DNA of 64,000 bases from Chitinophaga sp. CB10. Lineage in GTDB: Bacteria > Bacteroidota > Bacteroidia > Chitinophagales > Chitinophagaceae. Below are positions 9,001 through 15,332 of the stretch, one piece after another (position 1 is the stretch's first letter; each line of letters begins with the position of its first letter). The notes beneath the pieces were generated by a model, which saw only the letters and a program-made list of their open reading frames with translations, was not told the origin of the DNA and searched no databases. Position numbers and translations under genes: made by a program. Location of the stretch: contig MLAV02000023.1 of the NCBI GenBank assembly GCA_001870995.2, forward strand, positions 1-64,000, read 5' to 3'.

Positions 9001-10467
9001 ACCGCCGGCGTTAATGGCGTAGGCGCGCACATAATAAGCGGTAGCCGGCGTAAGTTGGGAGAGGGTAACGGTGAAAGCGCCGGTATCCGCCGTGGCTGCC
9101 GCTACTTTGTTGCCGGCAGTGGTAGGATTGATGTCCAGTCCATATACCAGTCCGCGTTCGGTAATCGCGGAGCCCCCGTCATCCGTAATATGGCCGCCGC
9201 CCACCGCGGTGGTAGGCGTAATGCCGCTCAACGGGGTTGTATTCAGCAGGATGGGGTCCGGCGGCGGGATGTACCCCCGCACTACGGGCGTGGATACACT
9301 GTTGCTGTTGGTTTTCGTGTACACGATAGCGGGGCGGGCGGTATCGCTGCCGATGGCGATGGAGAGGTTGCCCACGGGCTGGTCGATGCCGGTAGCCACA
9401 GCAGGGTCTTTCAGCTCCCGCCACACAGTGGCGCCCGCATATTGTTTAAACACGCGCGCCGCGGAAACGGAGCTGCTGCTTACCGCATCAATAAAGGAGC
9501 AATAGAGGTTGCCGGAGCGGTCCCGCAGCATGCTGATGGCCGGCGCGTCGCGGCCGGAGAGGGAAGTGGCCGTACCCCAGGCGCCGGTGGTCCGGTTATA
9601 GGTAATCACCGTAGCCCGGTTAGAGTTGCCGGTGTTGAAGTAAGCAATAGCCAGGTTATCGGTTGATTGTACCGCCATGCTGGTATGCCGGATGCCGGTG
9701 ATGGTGGAGCTGATGGCCGTCCAGCTGTTGCCGTTGAAATTATAGAGGGCCATACTGCCGGTGGTGGCAGTGTTGCTCGTGAGGTTACAGTATGCCAGCC
9801 AGGGCATATCATTTTCGTCCAGCACGAGGCTCAGGGCCACGGCTTTTGCGGCCGCGTTTACCGCGCCGCCGCCAACGGTTACCCAGGCGTTGCCGTCAAA
9901 CAGCTTCACGAATGGGGTGAGGTTCCCGTTATCGCCAAAGGCGATGTAGGGCGTATGATTGGAGTCAAACGCCAGGGTACTGCGGGGCGTGGAACTGTAT
10001 TGCGATACATTATTCGTGACTGAGCCGGCGGATACATAGAGGTTGGCGCTGTTGCCTCCCAGCGGCTCCCAGCTGCCGGTAGCCGCGTTATACGTTTTTA
10101 CGGCCAGCCGGTTGCCGGCGGCGGCATCCACGTAAGTAACGTAGAGCTGCCCTGTTTGATCTGCGTATAGCCGTGTATAGGTAGTGCTGGCGTTGGTGAC
10201 GTTGCCGCCTACTTGTGCCCAGGAGCCGTCCGCCTGCAGCTTTTTTACTTTCGCGAGGCCGCCTTCAGTGAATACGACGTAAGGCACATCTGCGCTATCC
10301 CCACTGACAAGGGCGATATGCGTATAAGCCGATGCCTGCGATGCGATGGCCTGCTCGTTGCCGAGTATTTTCCATTGCTGCGCATGCGCCATGGCGGCCG
10401 TCAGCAGCAGCAATGCCAGCGGTAGCAGCCGCCGGGCTGCTGAAAATAGTGGTAAAGTTTTTTTCAT
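6043..10467 (-). CDS. Secreted PL11 rhamnogalacturonan lyase, multidomain, T9SS-sorted
   Basis: A 1474-residue exported enzyme. Signal peptide 1-30 (ends AMAHA-Q). Residues about 35-425 form a repeat region of propeller-like strands (several segments like PWLAYCN and NSWTAISS), then an FN3-like domain to about 505. The catalytic PL11 module spans roughly 510-1095, starting KQMEYLTRAVVAV. It holds the repeated calcium-site motifs of this family (VGDVDGDGVYE, YDLDGDGKAEM, IGDVDGDGKDEV) and ends YLGYDMEDPP. An Ig-like domain, a bacterial Ig-like domain and an FN3 domain (about 1270-1355) follow. The last 75 residues are a type IX secretion sorting domain (IFPNPTNGNFKV ... GMYLVTV). PL11 enzymes cleave the rhamnogalacturonan I backbone of pectin by elimination. 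Typical members are about 600 residues, so the N-terminal propeller is a large addition. The ATG at 10467 starts the signal peptide; an upstream in-frame ATG at 10521 is less likely. Confidence 0.92.
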   Translation of the reverse strand: MKKTLPLFSAARRLLPLALLLLTAAMAHAQQWKILGNEQAIASQASAYTHIALVSGDSADVPYVVFTEGGLAKVKKLQADGSWAQVGGNVTNASTTYTRLYADQTGQLYVTYVDAAAGNRLAVKTYNAATGSWEPLGGNSANLYVSAGSVTNNVSQYSSTPRSTLAFDSNHTPYIAFGDNGNLTPFVKLFDGNAWVTVGGGAVNAAAKAVALSLVLDENDMPWLAYCNLTSNTATTGSMALYNFNGNSWTAISSTITGIRHTSMAVQSTDNLAIAYFNTGNSNRATVITYNRTTGAWGTATSLSGRDAPAISMLRDRSGNLYCSFIDAVSSSSVSAARVFKQYAGATVWRELKDPAVATGIDQPVGNLSIAIGSDTARPAIVYTKTNSNSVSTPVVRGYIPPPDPILLNTTPLSGITPTTAVGGGHITDDGGSAITERGLVYGLDINPTTAGNKVAAATADTGAFTVTLSQLTPATAYYVRAYAINAGGTSYGNNVRLSTRATPGPVVTAPKQMEYLTRAVVAVRRNASTVYIGWRLLGTDPKEISFNLYRDSVKVNSTPISASTNYVDSVTTDHHYTVRPVLNGIEGAPTETVPVWATNQLQIPLQIPPGGTTPDGAAYTYTANDCSVGDVDGDGVYEIFLKWDPTKLNHNSGGYSGDQIIDCYKLDGTLLWRINLGKNINAGPHFTQFMVYDLDGDGKAEMACKTADGTKDGTGTVIGDPVVDYRNSSGWVDQGPEYLTVFNGLTGKAMATVNYEPPRGSYSDWGDNYGNRAERYVNAIAYLDGTRPSLIMGRGYYNKLVRAAYDWRDGQLTLRWKFDSKDPNDPANNAYSGMGNHQMTIGDVDGDGKDEVINGACAIDDDGSRLWSNRNGHGDALHMTDMDPDRPGLEIWQCQESQTDYAPYGLRLNDAATGETLFGVPTTGDVGRALAADIDSAYKGYEIWGSSGSGVYSQKGELISTNRPSYNHAVWWDGDLARELLDGNVLDKWRPSPVNAMSRLFTIYQAAPVTGNNDTKKNPCLTADLLGDWREEILLRRSDNTALVLFTTNIPTGHRIHTLMHDPQYRTAVAWQNSGYNQPPYPSFYLGYDMEDPPLPNIAVTDMVAPAIHAIFQENADSTNATSVSYRVVFTEPVTGVTPASFAVISDSTISGEVTEAIALSPSVYRITIGSLLGEGHVRLKVKETPGISDVTGNILQTAEDNVIAYTRIREPQAIKFSPLPIKAYGSGDFDPGATATSGLAIIYTSNDSSVASISDGKVRINGLGSAAITASQPGDNMYRAAVAQTQVVTVKDMVNPSQPAALTAFKATAHQVKLVWLPASDDIGVTGYYVYRDGVALNTTPLGSTSFVTEAPTGNNVYTFTVVAADAAGNLSAASAPASYTNSNGGHMADDMLTIFPNPTNGNFKVRLSSADNGPVTITIRNQNGMVLQYLDGNKQGAVYQQQIQLKNAGSGMYLVTVTLGLQAKTSILIVQ

Positions 10468-10952
10468 GTGGAATCGTTGATTTTGGTTATGGGTAATATT
10501 TGGTTTGGTGAGAAAAAGCACAGGCGTATCCGACGGACCAGCGGCGCTGCTCCGTTTACGTACTTCAATATGCCGGTGGTGCGGCGCCTCCGATGGGTGT
10601 GGAATTAGCTATTGCCCGTAGCCGAAATTGTTTTGAGGAGGGGATGCCGGAAGCAGGCTATCGCCGGTCCTGCATCATTTGACAGAAAATACAGCTGGTA
10701 AGTGAATGCATAACGTACATGGAATTTAAATGGTAAGCTATCGTCAGTCAGAGGAAATTACAATAAGCAGGCGGGAAAATCGTCCTGTACCATCCTGCCC
10801 AACGCCCTGCCTGTAAGGTAAACGGAACAGGCACATTCATCCCGATCCAATCTAAACAATTAAAGGCGACCGTTATGGCCGCCTTTAATGTCAGTGCATC
10901 TATCAAGAACAAATGCACCCTCGTGGGGGGTATTTCAATATATTGGATGTGA
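10468..10952. other. Gene-free stretch upstream of the PL11 gene
   Basis: About 485 bp with no convincing ORF. It contains the leader of the PL11 gene, with the motif CCCATAACCAAAATC at 10479-10493 on the minus strand, and the terminator at 10859-10889. Nothing else was recognised. Confidence 0.6.
10859..10889 (-). terminator. Terminator of the small unknown gene
   Basis: Stem ATTAAAGGCG / CGCCTTTAAT (10859-10868 and 10880-10889), with the stem partly extended into the loop (ACC/GGC with one mismatch). It lies 64 bp past the stop of the minus-strand gene 10953-11303. Confidence 0.65.
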
Positions 10953-11303
10953 TTAGCCTGCTATCGTGGTGGGTTGCCCCGGGCCCTGCTTTTTCTTCCG
11001 GTTCTCTTCCGTGTACTTCACGAACATGATGAACTGCACGAATTCCAGGAATTGGTAGTCCTCTTTTAATCCTTCCAGGGCGAGTCCGTCCGTCTTACCA
11101 GTCTGAGAAAACTGACCCCATTCATAAGAAACGAGTTTGTCCTGCAGGCCGGTAGTAAGGGATTGCAGCATGGCCGGGAAGGCATGGAACGGCTGTTCCA
11201 TAATATGCTGACCCTTAGGGGTTTGTTTCAGCTCCTGTACGCGTTGGTGCGTCAAGGCAGGTAAGGGGACTCCTGATTTTTTAAATTGCTCTACGGTCAT
11301 CAT
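10953..11303 (-). CDS. Hypothetical small soluble protein
   Basis: A 116-residue protein I do not recognise. It has no signal peptide or membrane segment. It is rich in Gln and charged residues, mostly helical by appearance, with a hydrophobic aromatic patch (YQFLEFVQFIMFVKY, about 84-98) and a flexible Lys/Gly/Pro-rich tail (RKKKQGPGQP). No catalytic or Cys motif is visible. It is transcribed away from the ECF sigma gene across 133 bp, and the RiPP cluster lies beyond that, so a regulatory or cluster-associated role is possible, but nothing in the sequence proves it. Either of two adjacent ATGs (11303, 11300) could be used. Confidence 0.7.
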   Translation of the reverse strand: MMTVEQFKKSGVPLPALTHQRVQELKQTPKGQHIMEQPFHAFPAMLQSLTTGLQDKLVSYEWGQFSQTGKTDGLALEGLKEDYQFLEFVQFIMFVKYTEENRKKKQGPGQPTTIAG

Positions 11304-11436
11304 TGGGTTAGATTGTGCTTTTAGGTGGTTTCGGTACCTGTATATAATGATTAGAGGACGGTTTTTAAAAAAGGTTACAAAAATGTTGGCTTTTTTTGTA
11401 ACTTATTTTCACCTTTAATTTCTAATACCCTATTGA

Positions 11437-12090
11437 ATGACGATTATTCAACCAATTGACACGCTGACGGACAATGAACTTATTGCCAGGGTACTGGCCG
11501 GCGAAAAGCGATTGTATGAGCAACTCATGCGCCGCCACAATCCAAGCCTGTTCCGGCTCGGAATGTCCTTTCTGAACAACGATATGGATGTGGAGGACGT
11601 AATGCAGCTCACCTATATCAATGCTTACCAGCACCTGGACCAGTTCCGGCAGGACGCCGCCTTTGGCACCTGGCTCAAAAGAATCCTGATCAACGAGTGC
11701 CACCAGCACCTGAAACGGATGAAAAAGACGGCCAGTGAAGACCTTTCAGTGATTGAACAGCATACCGACCTGCCAAAAGCCAAAGAAACGCCGGTGGATG
11801 CAGTACTCAATAAAGAACTGGGTCACGTCCTTGAAAAAGCCCTCCTCAGCATCCCTGAAAAATACCGCGCAGTATTCGTACTCCGGGAAATTGACCAGCT
11901 CAATGTGGCCGAAACTTCTAAAGCCCTCGATATTTCCAGGGTCAACGTAAAGGTTCGCCAGATCAGGGCCAAGCTGATGCTAAGGGAACACATTTCCAAG
12001 TTTTACGCAAACGACGTTGTATTTCCATTCCACCTGGTACGCTGCGACAGGATCGTGTTCAGTGTGCTTGACAAGTTGGATATTAAATAA
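11437..12090 (+). CDS. ECF-type RNA polymerase sigma factor
   Basis: A 217-residue sigma-70 family protein with region 2 (about 12-85: LFRLGMSFLNNDMDVEDVMQLTYINAY, the helix that binds the -10 element and core polymerase) and region 4 (about 135-185: SIPEKYRAVFVLREIDQLNVAE...LDISRVNVKVR, the helix-turn-helix). A C-terminal extension of about 25 residues beyond region 4 (SKFYANDVVFPFHLVRCDRIV) contains a Cys and is longer than in minimal ECF factors. No FecR or other anti-sigma gene is adjacent. It lies directly upstream of the RiPP cluster, in the same direction but separated by a strong terminator, so it may regulate the cluster in trans rather than being cotranscribed with it. Confidence 0.9.
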   Translation: MTIIQPIDTLTDNELIARVLAGEKRLYEQLMRRHNPSLFRLGMSFLNNDMDVEDVMQLTYINAYQHLDQFRQDAAFGTWLKRILINECHQHLKRMKKTASEDLSVIEQHTDLPKAKETPVDAVLNKELGHVLEKALLSIPEKYRAVFVLREIDQLNVAETSKALDISRVNVKVRQIRAKLMLREHISKFYANDVVFPFHLVRCDRIVFSVLDKLDIK

Positions 12091-12111
12091 CCACGCTTAT
12101 TGCTTATTTAC

Positions 12112-12160
12112 CCTTCCCGGGCAGTCAGATAATTCTGACCGGGAAGGTTTTTCTTTTTTG
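12112..12160 (+). terminator. Strong Rho-independent terminator after the sigma gene
   Basis: Compound stem: CCTTCCCGG pairs with CCGGGAAGG (12112-12120 and 12139-12147), enclosing a second stem GTCAGA/TCTGAC with a TAAT loop, then TTTTTCTTTTTT. It separates the sigma gene from the precursor genes. Confidence 0.9.
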
Positions 12161-12354
12161 CTTCCCAATTGGCCAGGGGAGCCATGTACAAGTATTTCAT
12201 ACGCTTTGACAGTACCGCACTTTACACCCCGCTATCCACCGCAAATATTTCCCCAACTCCTGCGAATATAAACCGCAACCTTCCAAATATATATTACCCA
12301 TCTCCGCACTTAGTCCTGACTCCTAATTTTAGGTCGTTAATCAAATTTTATCTC

Positions 12355-12531
12355 ATGAAAAAGTTAGAAAAACTGGTTACCAAAAAGGTAACTGCCCCCG
12401 AAGAAGTAAAAGGCGGTTTAATGGCGCTGCAACCTGAGTTCTCGCTTGACGACCAATCAAGAACCACGGAAAACGCTCCTTCCTGGAATGGTCAGCACTG
12501 GGTAACAGACGTAAAGAAAGACCCTAAATAA
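12355..12531 (+). CDS. gwsA1: Grasp-with-spasm RiPP precursor peptide 1
   Basis: A 58-residue peptide with a Lys-rich leader (MKKLEKLVTKKVTAPEEVKGG) ending in a double glycine at residues 20-21, the recognition type cut by C39 peptidases. The 37-residue core is rich in hydroxyl and acidic residues (LMALQPEFSLDD, RTTEN, TDVKKD), which suits side-chain ester or amide crosslinks made by an ATP-grasp enzyme. It has no Cys, so lanthionine or sactionine chemistry is unlikely. It aligns with the second precursor over LxxKKV....KGGLMxL. The ATG at 12355 is chosen because the leader begins there; an upstream in-frame ATG at 12169 has no leader character. The gene is first in the cluster and 49 bp ahead of precursor 2. 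The gene symbol is descriptive. Confidence 0.85.
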   Translation: MKKLEKLVTKKVTAPEEVKGGLMALQPEFSLDDQSRTTENAPSWNGQHWVTDVKKDPK

Positions 12532-12580
12532 TAACCCGCCGGAAACAAAAATTTTAAAACCATTTTAAAAATTAAAAACT

Positions 12581-12775
12581 ATGAAAAATCAGAAAAGCCT
12601 GAAAAAACTGGATGCAAAAAAAGTTGAATCCCTGGACGCTATTAAAGGTGGCCTCATGCAGCTCTCCAATGAATTGTCAGCCGACCTCGGTGAAGCAGCA
12701 GGCACAACCGTTCATACTCCTACTCACTATTCCGGACCAGATGTATATATCTGCGACCACAAACGTGACAAGTAA
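12581..12775 (+). CDS. gwsA2: Grasp-with-spasm RiPP precursor peptide 2
   Basis: A 64-residue peptide related to the first one in its leader (KKLDAKKVESLDAIKGG, double glycine at 23-24) and in the first core residues (LM-x-L). The 40-residue core differs downstream: it has a Thr/His/Pro stretch (TTVHTPTHYSGPD), an acidic start (NELSADLGE) and one Cys near the end (YICDHKRDK). Thr/Ser/Lys and Asp/Glu side chains are the groups joined by graspetide ligases. A hairpin pair follows the stop codon before the ATP-grasp gene. Two different cores behind one leader type suggest two products from one set of maturases. Expected cleavage after GG is inferred from the C39 exporter. Confidence 0.85.
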   Translation: MKNQKSLKKLDAKKVESLDAIKGGLMQLSNELSADLGEAAGTTVHTPTHYSGPDVYICDHKRDK

Positions 12776-12790
12776 TAATAACCTCCTTCC

Positions 12791-12841
12791 GTCATAGTAA
12801 CTATGACCACTATTTTGAACTGCCGGCCCTGCCGGCAGTTC
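12791..12841 (+). promoter_or_regulatory. Two intercistronic hairpins between precursors and maturases
   Basis: First hairpin GTCATAG-TAA-CTATGAC at 12791-12807. Second, stronger hairpin with an 11-bp stem GAACTGCCGGC / GCCGGCAGTTC at 12817-12841 and a CCT loop, followed only by TTTCC. The weak T-run suggests partial termination or mRNA end protection rather than full termination. Such an arrangement would give more precursor than enzyme. Confidence 0.6.
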
Positions 12842-12861
12842 TTTCCAAAAAATAAAAAACC

Positions 12862-13875
12862 ATGTCTGCTCAAATCCTCATCTTAAGCCAGTCGCACCTG
12901 GAAGGCTCCACCGATCACGTGTGCCAGTGGTTATCCCACCTGCGGATCCCATTCCTGCGGTTAAACGGGGAAGATTTGTGCTACCTGCAACGGCTAAACG
13001 ATCTGCCGGCAGATGAAGATATTTCGGCTGTATGGTACCGGCGCAAGATCAACAGCCTGCCAGCGCAATACCGGCTCAAGCAGGCGGACTTCGACACGGA
13101 GTACACGCTCAAACGCTTCCTTATCGACGAATTCAACGGCCTTCATTCATACTTGTTCTACCTGATCGACCGTAAAAAGTGGCTGAACGATCCGCTTACG
13201 GAAGACCACCTCAATAAACTTCAAGTCCTTGCGCTTGCCCGCCAGTGCGGTATTTCCACGCCTTTCACCGATGTAGTTTCCTCCAAACAAAGGATCGCAG
13301 CACTCCTGGATACTTATCAAAACATCATCGTAAAACCAATCAGCGAGTGCATTTTCCTGGAAGACGCCGAAGGCGGCCAGTATAAAATGCTCACGAAAAC
13401 TATTAATGCCGCTAACCTGCACCTCGTGCCGGAAACCTTCTTCCCTTCGCTGGTACAGGAAAAAGTGGAAAAGAAATTCGAAATCCGTACGTTCTACCTC
13501 GACGGGGAATGCTATTCCATGGCCATCTTCTCCCAGGGCAATGAAAGAACAGCCGATGATTTCCGCAACTACGACAGCGAACGGCCCAACAGGACCGTAC
13601 CCTATAAATTGCCTGCCGCCCTGGAAGCCCGGCTGGACCGGCTCATGAAATTGCTGCACTTCCGCACCGGCTCTATCGACCTGATGGTGGACCACGGCGG
13701 TAATTACCATTTCCTGGAAGTTAACCCGGAAGGGCAGTTTGGCATGGTATCCTATCCGTGCAACTACTACCTGGAGAAAAAGTTGGCATTGTTGCTGGGG
13801 GCGGAGGGTTGCTCGCAAAGGGCGGAGGGTTGCTCGCAAAGGGGCGTAAGGAGCAAAGAACGCAAAGGGGGATAA
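12862..13875 (+). CDS. gwsG: ATP-grasp peptide maturase (grasp-with-spasm system)
   Basis: A 337-residue ATP-grasp ligase related to the enzymes that make ester or amide side-chain crosslinks in microviridin-like graspetides. The N-terminal domain (MSAQILILSQSHLEGSTDHV) leads into the ATP-binding part, with IIVKPIS (nucleotide Lys), QEKVEKKFEIRTFYLDGECY in the middle, and the metal-binding motif SIDLMVDHGGNYHFLEVNPEG (Asp, Glu, Asn) near residues 272-292. The normal family end appears to be CNYYLEKKLALLL. After it come about 25 residues that contain AEGCSQR twice and are encoded by repeated DNA, so the C-terminus looks like an accidental read-through into a repeat. It lies between the precursors and the SPASM maturase. 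The ATG at 12862 is the only sensible start. Confidence 0.88.
   Translation: MSAQILILSQSHLEGSTDHVCQWLSHLRIPFLRLNGEDLCYLQRLNDLPADEDISAVWYRRKINSLPAQYRLKQADFDTEYTLKRFLIDEFNGLHSYLFYLIDRKKWLNDPLTEDHLNKLQVLALARQCGISTPFTDVVSSKQRIAALLDTYQNIIVKPISECIFLEDAEGGQYKMLTKTINAANLHLVPETFFPSLVQEKVEKKFEIRTFYLDGECYSMAIFSQGNERTADDFRNYDSERPNRTVPYKLPAALEARLDRLMKLLHFRTGSIDLMVDHGGNYHFLEVNPEGQFGMVSYPCNYYLEKKLALLLGAEGCSQRAEGCSQRGVRSKERKGG
13801..13842 (+). repeat. Perfect 21-bp tandem duplication in the end of the ATP-grasp gene
   Basis: Two identical 21-bp copies at 13801-13821 and 13822-13842 (each starts GCGGAGGGTT and ends CGCAAAGG). The unit length is a multiple of three, so the frame is kept and AEGCSQR is written twice in the protein. 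The second copy runs into the inverted-repeat element. Confidence 0.9.
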
Positions 13876-14066
13876 GAAAAAAAGACGCATAGGGGTATAA
13901 GAAATAAAGTATGCAAAGGGGTATAAGAAAAAAAGAACACAAAGGGGTATAAGAAATAAAGTACGCAAAGGGTTATAAGGGAAAAAAGTACGCAAGAAGG
14001 ACTTTGCTCTTAAAAAAAGCATAACACAATCCTTTGCGCCCTTTGCTCCTTATGCCCCTTTGCGAG
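13833..14066. repeat. Inverted-repeat element with 26-bp internal tandem repeats
   Basis: A left arm at 13833-13868 (begins CTCGCAAAGGGGCGTAAG) matches the reverse complement of a right arm at 14031-14066 at 33 of 36 positions. Between them lie about five degenerate copies of a 25-27 bp unit (consensus CGCAAAGGGGTATAAGAAA plus an A-rich end), starting at 13861, 13886, 13912, 13938 and 13964. There is no ORF of its own and no transposase. The arrangement is like a small non-autonomous element or an extragenic palindromic repeat. It supplies the last codons and stop of the ATP-grasp gene and would fold into a long hairpin in the operon mRNA. Confidence 0.8.
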
Positions 14067-14078
14067 AAACAGAACCGC

Positions 14079-14258
14079 ATGAAAAAGAAATTCACCAGCA
14101 ACCTAACCGAAAAAAAGATGCTGCCCCTGCCGCTCTACTTCCTCGAGCAGCAGCAGCCGCAGAAAGGCGGCTACATCCTCAAGTTCGAACAAGCCAAACA
14201 GCTTAACTCAACCGGTTTCGAACTCCATCATTTTTATAAAGCCATCTCCAAATTCTGA
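14079..14258 (+). CDS. 59-residue ORF of unknown function in the RiPP operon
   Basis: A small basic protein (MKKKFTSNLTEKKMLPLPLY...) whose stop lies 2 bp before the ATG of the SPASM maturase, which suggests translational coupling. It contains FLEQQQPQKGGYILKF, so a double glycine is present near residue 31, but the surrounding sequence does not resemble the leaders of the two precursors and the remainder (GFELHHFYKAISKF) is aromatic and basic. It has no signal peptide, Cys or known motif. It could be a leader-binding accessory factor, a divergent third precursor, or a remnant left by the repeat element just upstream. I do not recognise it. Confidence 0.6.
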   Translation: MKKKFTSNLTEKKMLPLPLYFLEQQQPQKGGYILKFEQAKQLNSTGFELHHFYKAISKF

Positions 14259-14260
14259 CC

Positions 14261-15331
14261 ATGGAATATTTTAATCTATACGCAAACTGCCAGCTCGTGA
14301 AAGGCGCCAGTATGTCGCTCCTGTGCGACCTGCAGCTGCGCCGGTATTATCATATCCCCAACGATACGGCAGAAGTGATCACCTTCCTGCAACAACACTC
14401 CATCGACGAATGCATGGCCCACTACGGCGAAGATAACCGCGAAGCCATCACCGGCTATATCGATTTCCTGCTCAGCAAAGAGCTGGGTTTCACCGATAGC
14501 CGCCACCTGCCGGAACTGACCCCGCTGGACCTCAGCTGGGACCGCTTCGGCGATATCACCAACGTGATCATTGAATACAATGAACAACTGGATTATAACA
14601 ACGCCTTCTTTAATGAACTGTTCGGCGGACAGGTACAGGGTGTTGAAATCCGCTGCTACGAGGCCATCCAGCCGGCGCAACTGGCACAGCTGCTGGAACG
14701 CTTCAACGGCGCCACCGTCAAGCATATCAAACTTATTCTGCCGTTCGGCCTCACGCTGGAACTCGCCACGCTCGACAAACTGGTGAAACAATACCCCCGC
14801 GTGAAATCCATTCTCGTACATGCGTCCCCGGTAGATAAGCTGGAAAAAATATTTGACGGCACCGTGCCCGTTATCTTCTACCAGGGCAATATCCGCTCCT
14901 GCCTGGCCTGCGGCGAAATACGCACCAATTATTTTATGGCCAACATGGAACTGTTTACCGAAAGCCAGCACTATAACACCTGCCTCAACCGCAAGCTCAG
15001 CATCGATTTGCAGGGGCGTGTGAAAAATTGCCCTTCGCTGCCGGAATCCTACGGGCACGTATCAACGGTGAGCCTGCAGGAAGTGCTGGACAATAAAGAC
15101 TTTCATAAATATTCAAATATCCGCAAGGACGATATCCGCGGCTGCAGGGATTGTGAGTTCAGGCACGTGTGTACGGACTGCCGCGCCTACCGCGAAGATC
15201 CCAACGATCTCTATGCAAAGCCCCTCAAATGCGGCTACGATCCTTATACCGGCAGCTGGGAAAACTGGTCGGCCAACCTGCTGAAACAGCAAGCCATCGC
15301 CTGGTATGGGTTAAATGAATTAATCAAATGA
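14261..15331 (+). CDS. gwsS: SPASM-domain peptide maturase (grasp-with-spasm system)
   Basis: A 356-residue protein whose C-terminal third is a SPASM-type iron-sulfur domain. Cys residues are at about 241 and 257 (CLNRKLSIDLQGRVKNC), 295, 298, 304 and 307 (CRDCEFRHVCTDC) and near 324 (LKCGYDP), with an extra pair at 214 and 217 (CLACGE). The N-terminal part has the length for a partial radical-SAM barrel, but I see no CxxxCxxC motif for the S-adenosylmethionine cluster. The family is known to travel with an ATP-grasp maturase and GG-leader peptides, and its reaction is not settled. Here it is tightly packed: 2 bp after the small ORF and 1 bp before the exporter gene. Loss of the SAM motif is an observation from the translated sequence. 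Confidence 0.87.
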   Translation: MEYFNLYANCQLVKGASMSLLCDLQLRRYYHIPNDTAEVITFLQQHSIDECMAHYGEDNREAITGYIDFLLSKELGFTDSRHLPELTPLDLSWDRFGDITNVIIEYNEQLDYNNAFFNELFGGQVQGVEIRCYEAIQPAQLAQLLERFNGATVKHIKLILPFGLTLELATLDKLVKQYPRVKSILVHASPVDKLEKIFDGTVPVIFYQGNIRSCLACGEIRTNYFMANMELFTESQHYNTCLNRKLSIDLQGRVKNCPSLPESYGHVSTVSLQEVLDNKDFHKYSNIRKDDIRGCRDCEFRHVCTDCRAYREDPNDLYAKPLKCGYDPYTGSWENWSANLLKQQAIAWYGLNELIK

Positions 15332-15332
15332 T

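Noticed and set aside
8665..9666. Open frame of 333 codons on the plus strand
   Set aside because: Antisense to the PL11 gene, with no recognisable motif.
13861..13990. Possible CRISPR array
   Set aside because: Units of about 26 bp follow each other directly without unique spacers, and there are no cas genes.
13147..14022. Open frame of 291 codons on the minus strand over the repeat element
   Set aside because: It is a reversed reading of the ATP-grasp gene and repeat units; the repeated hydrophobic segments arise from the repeat DNA.
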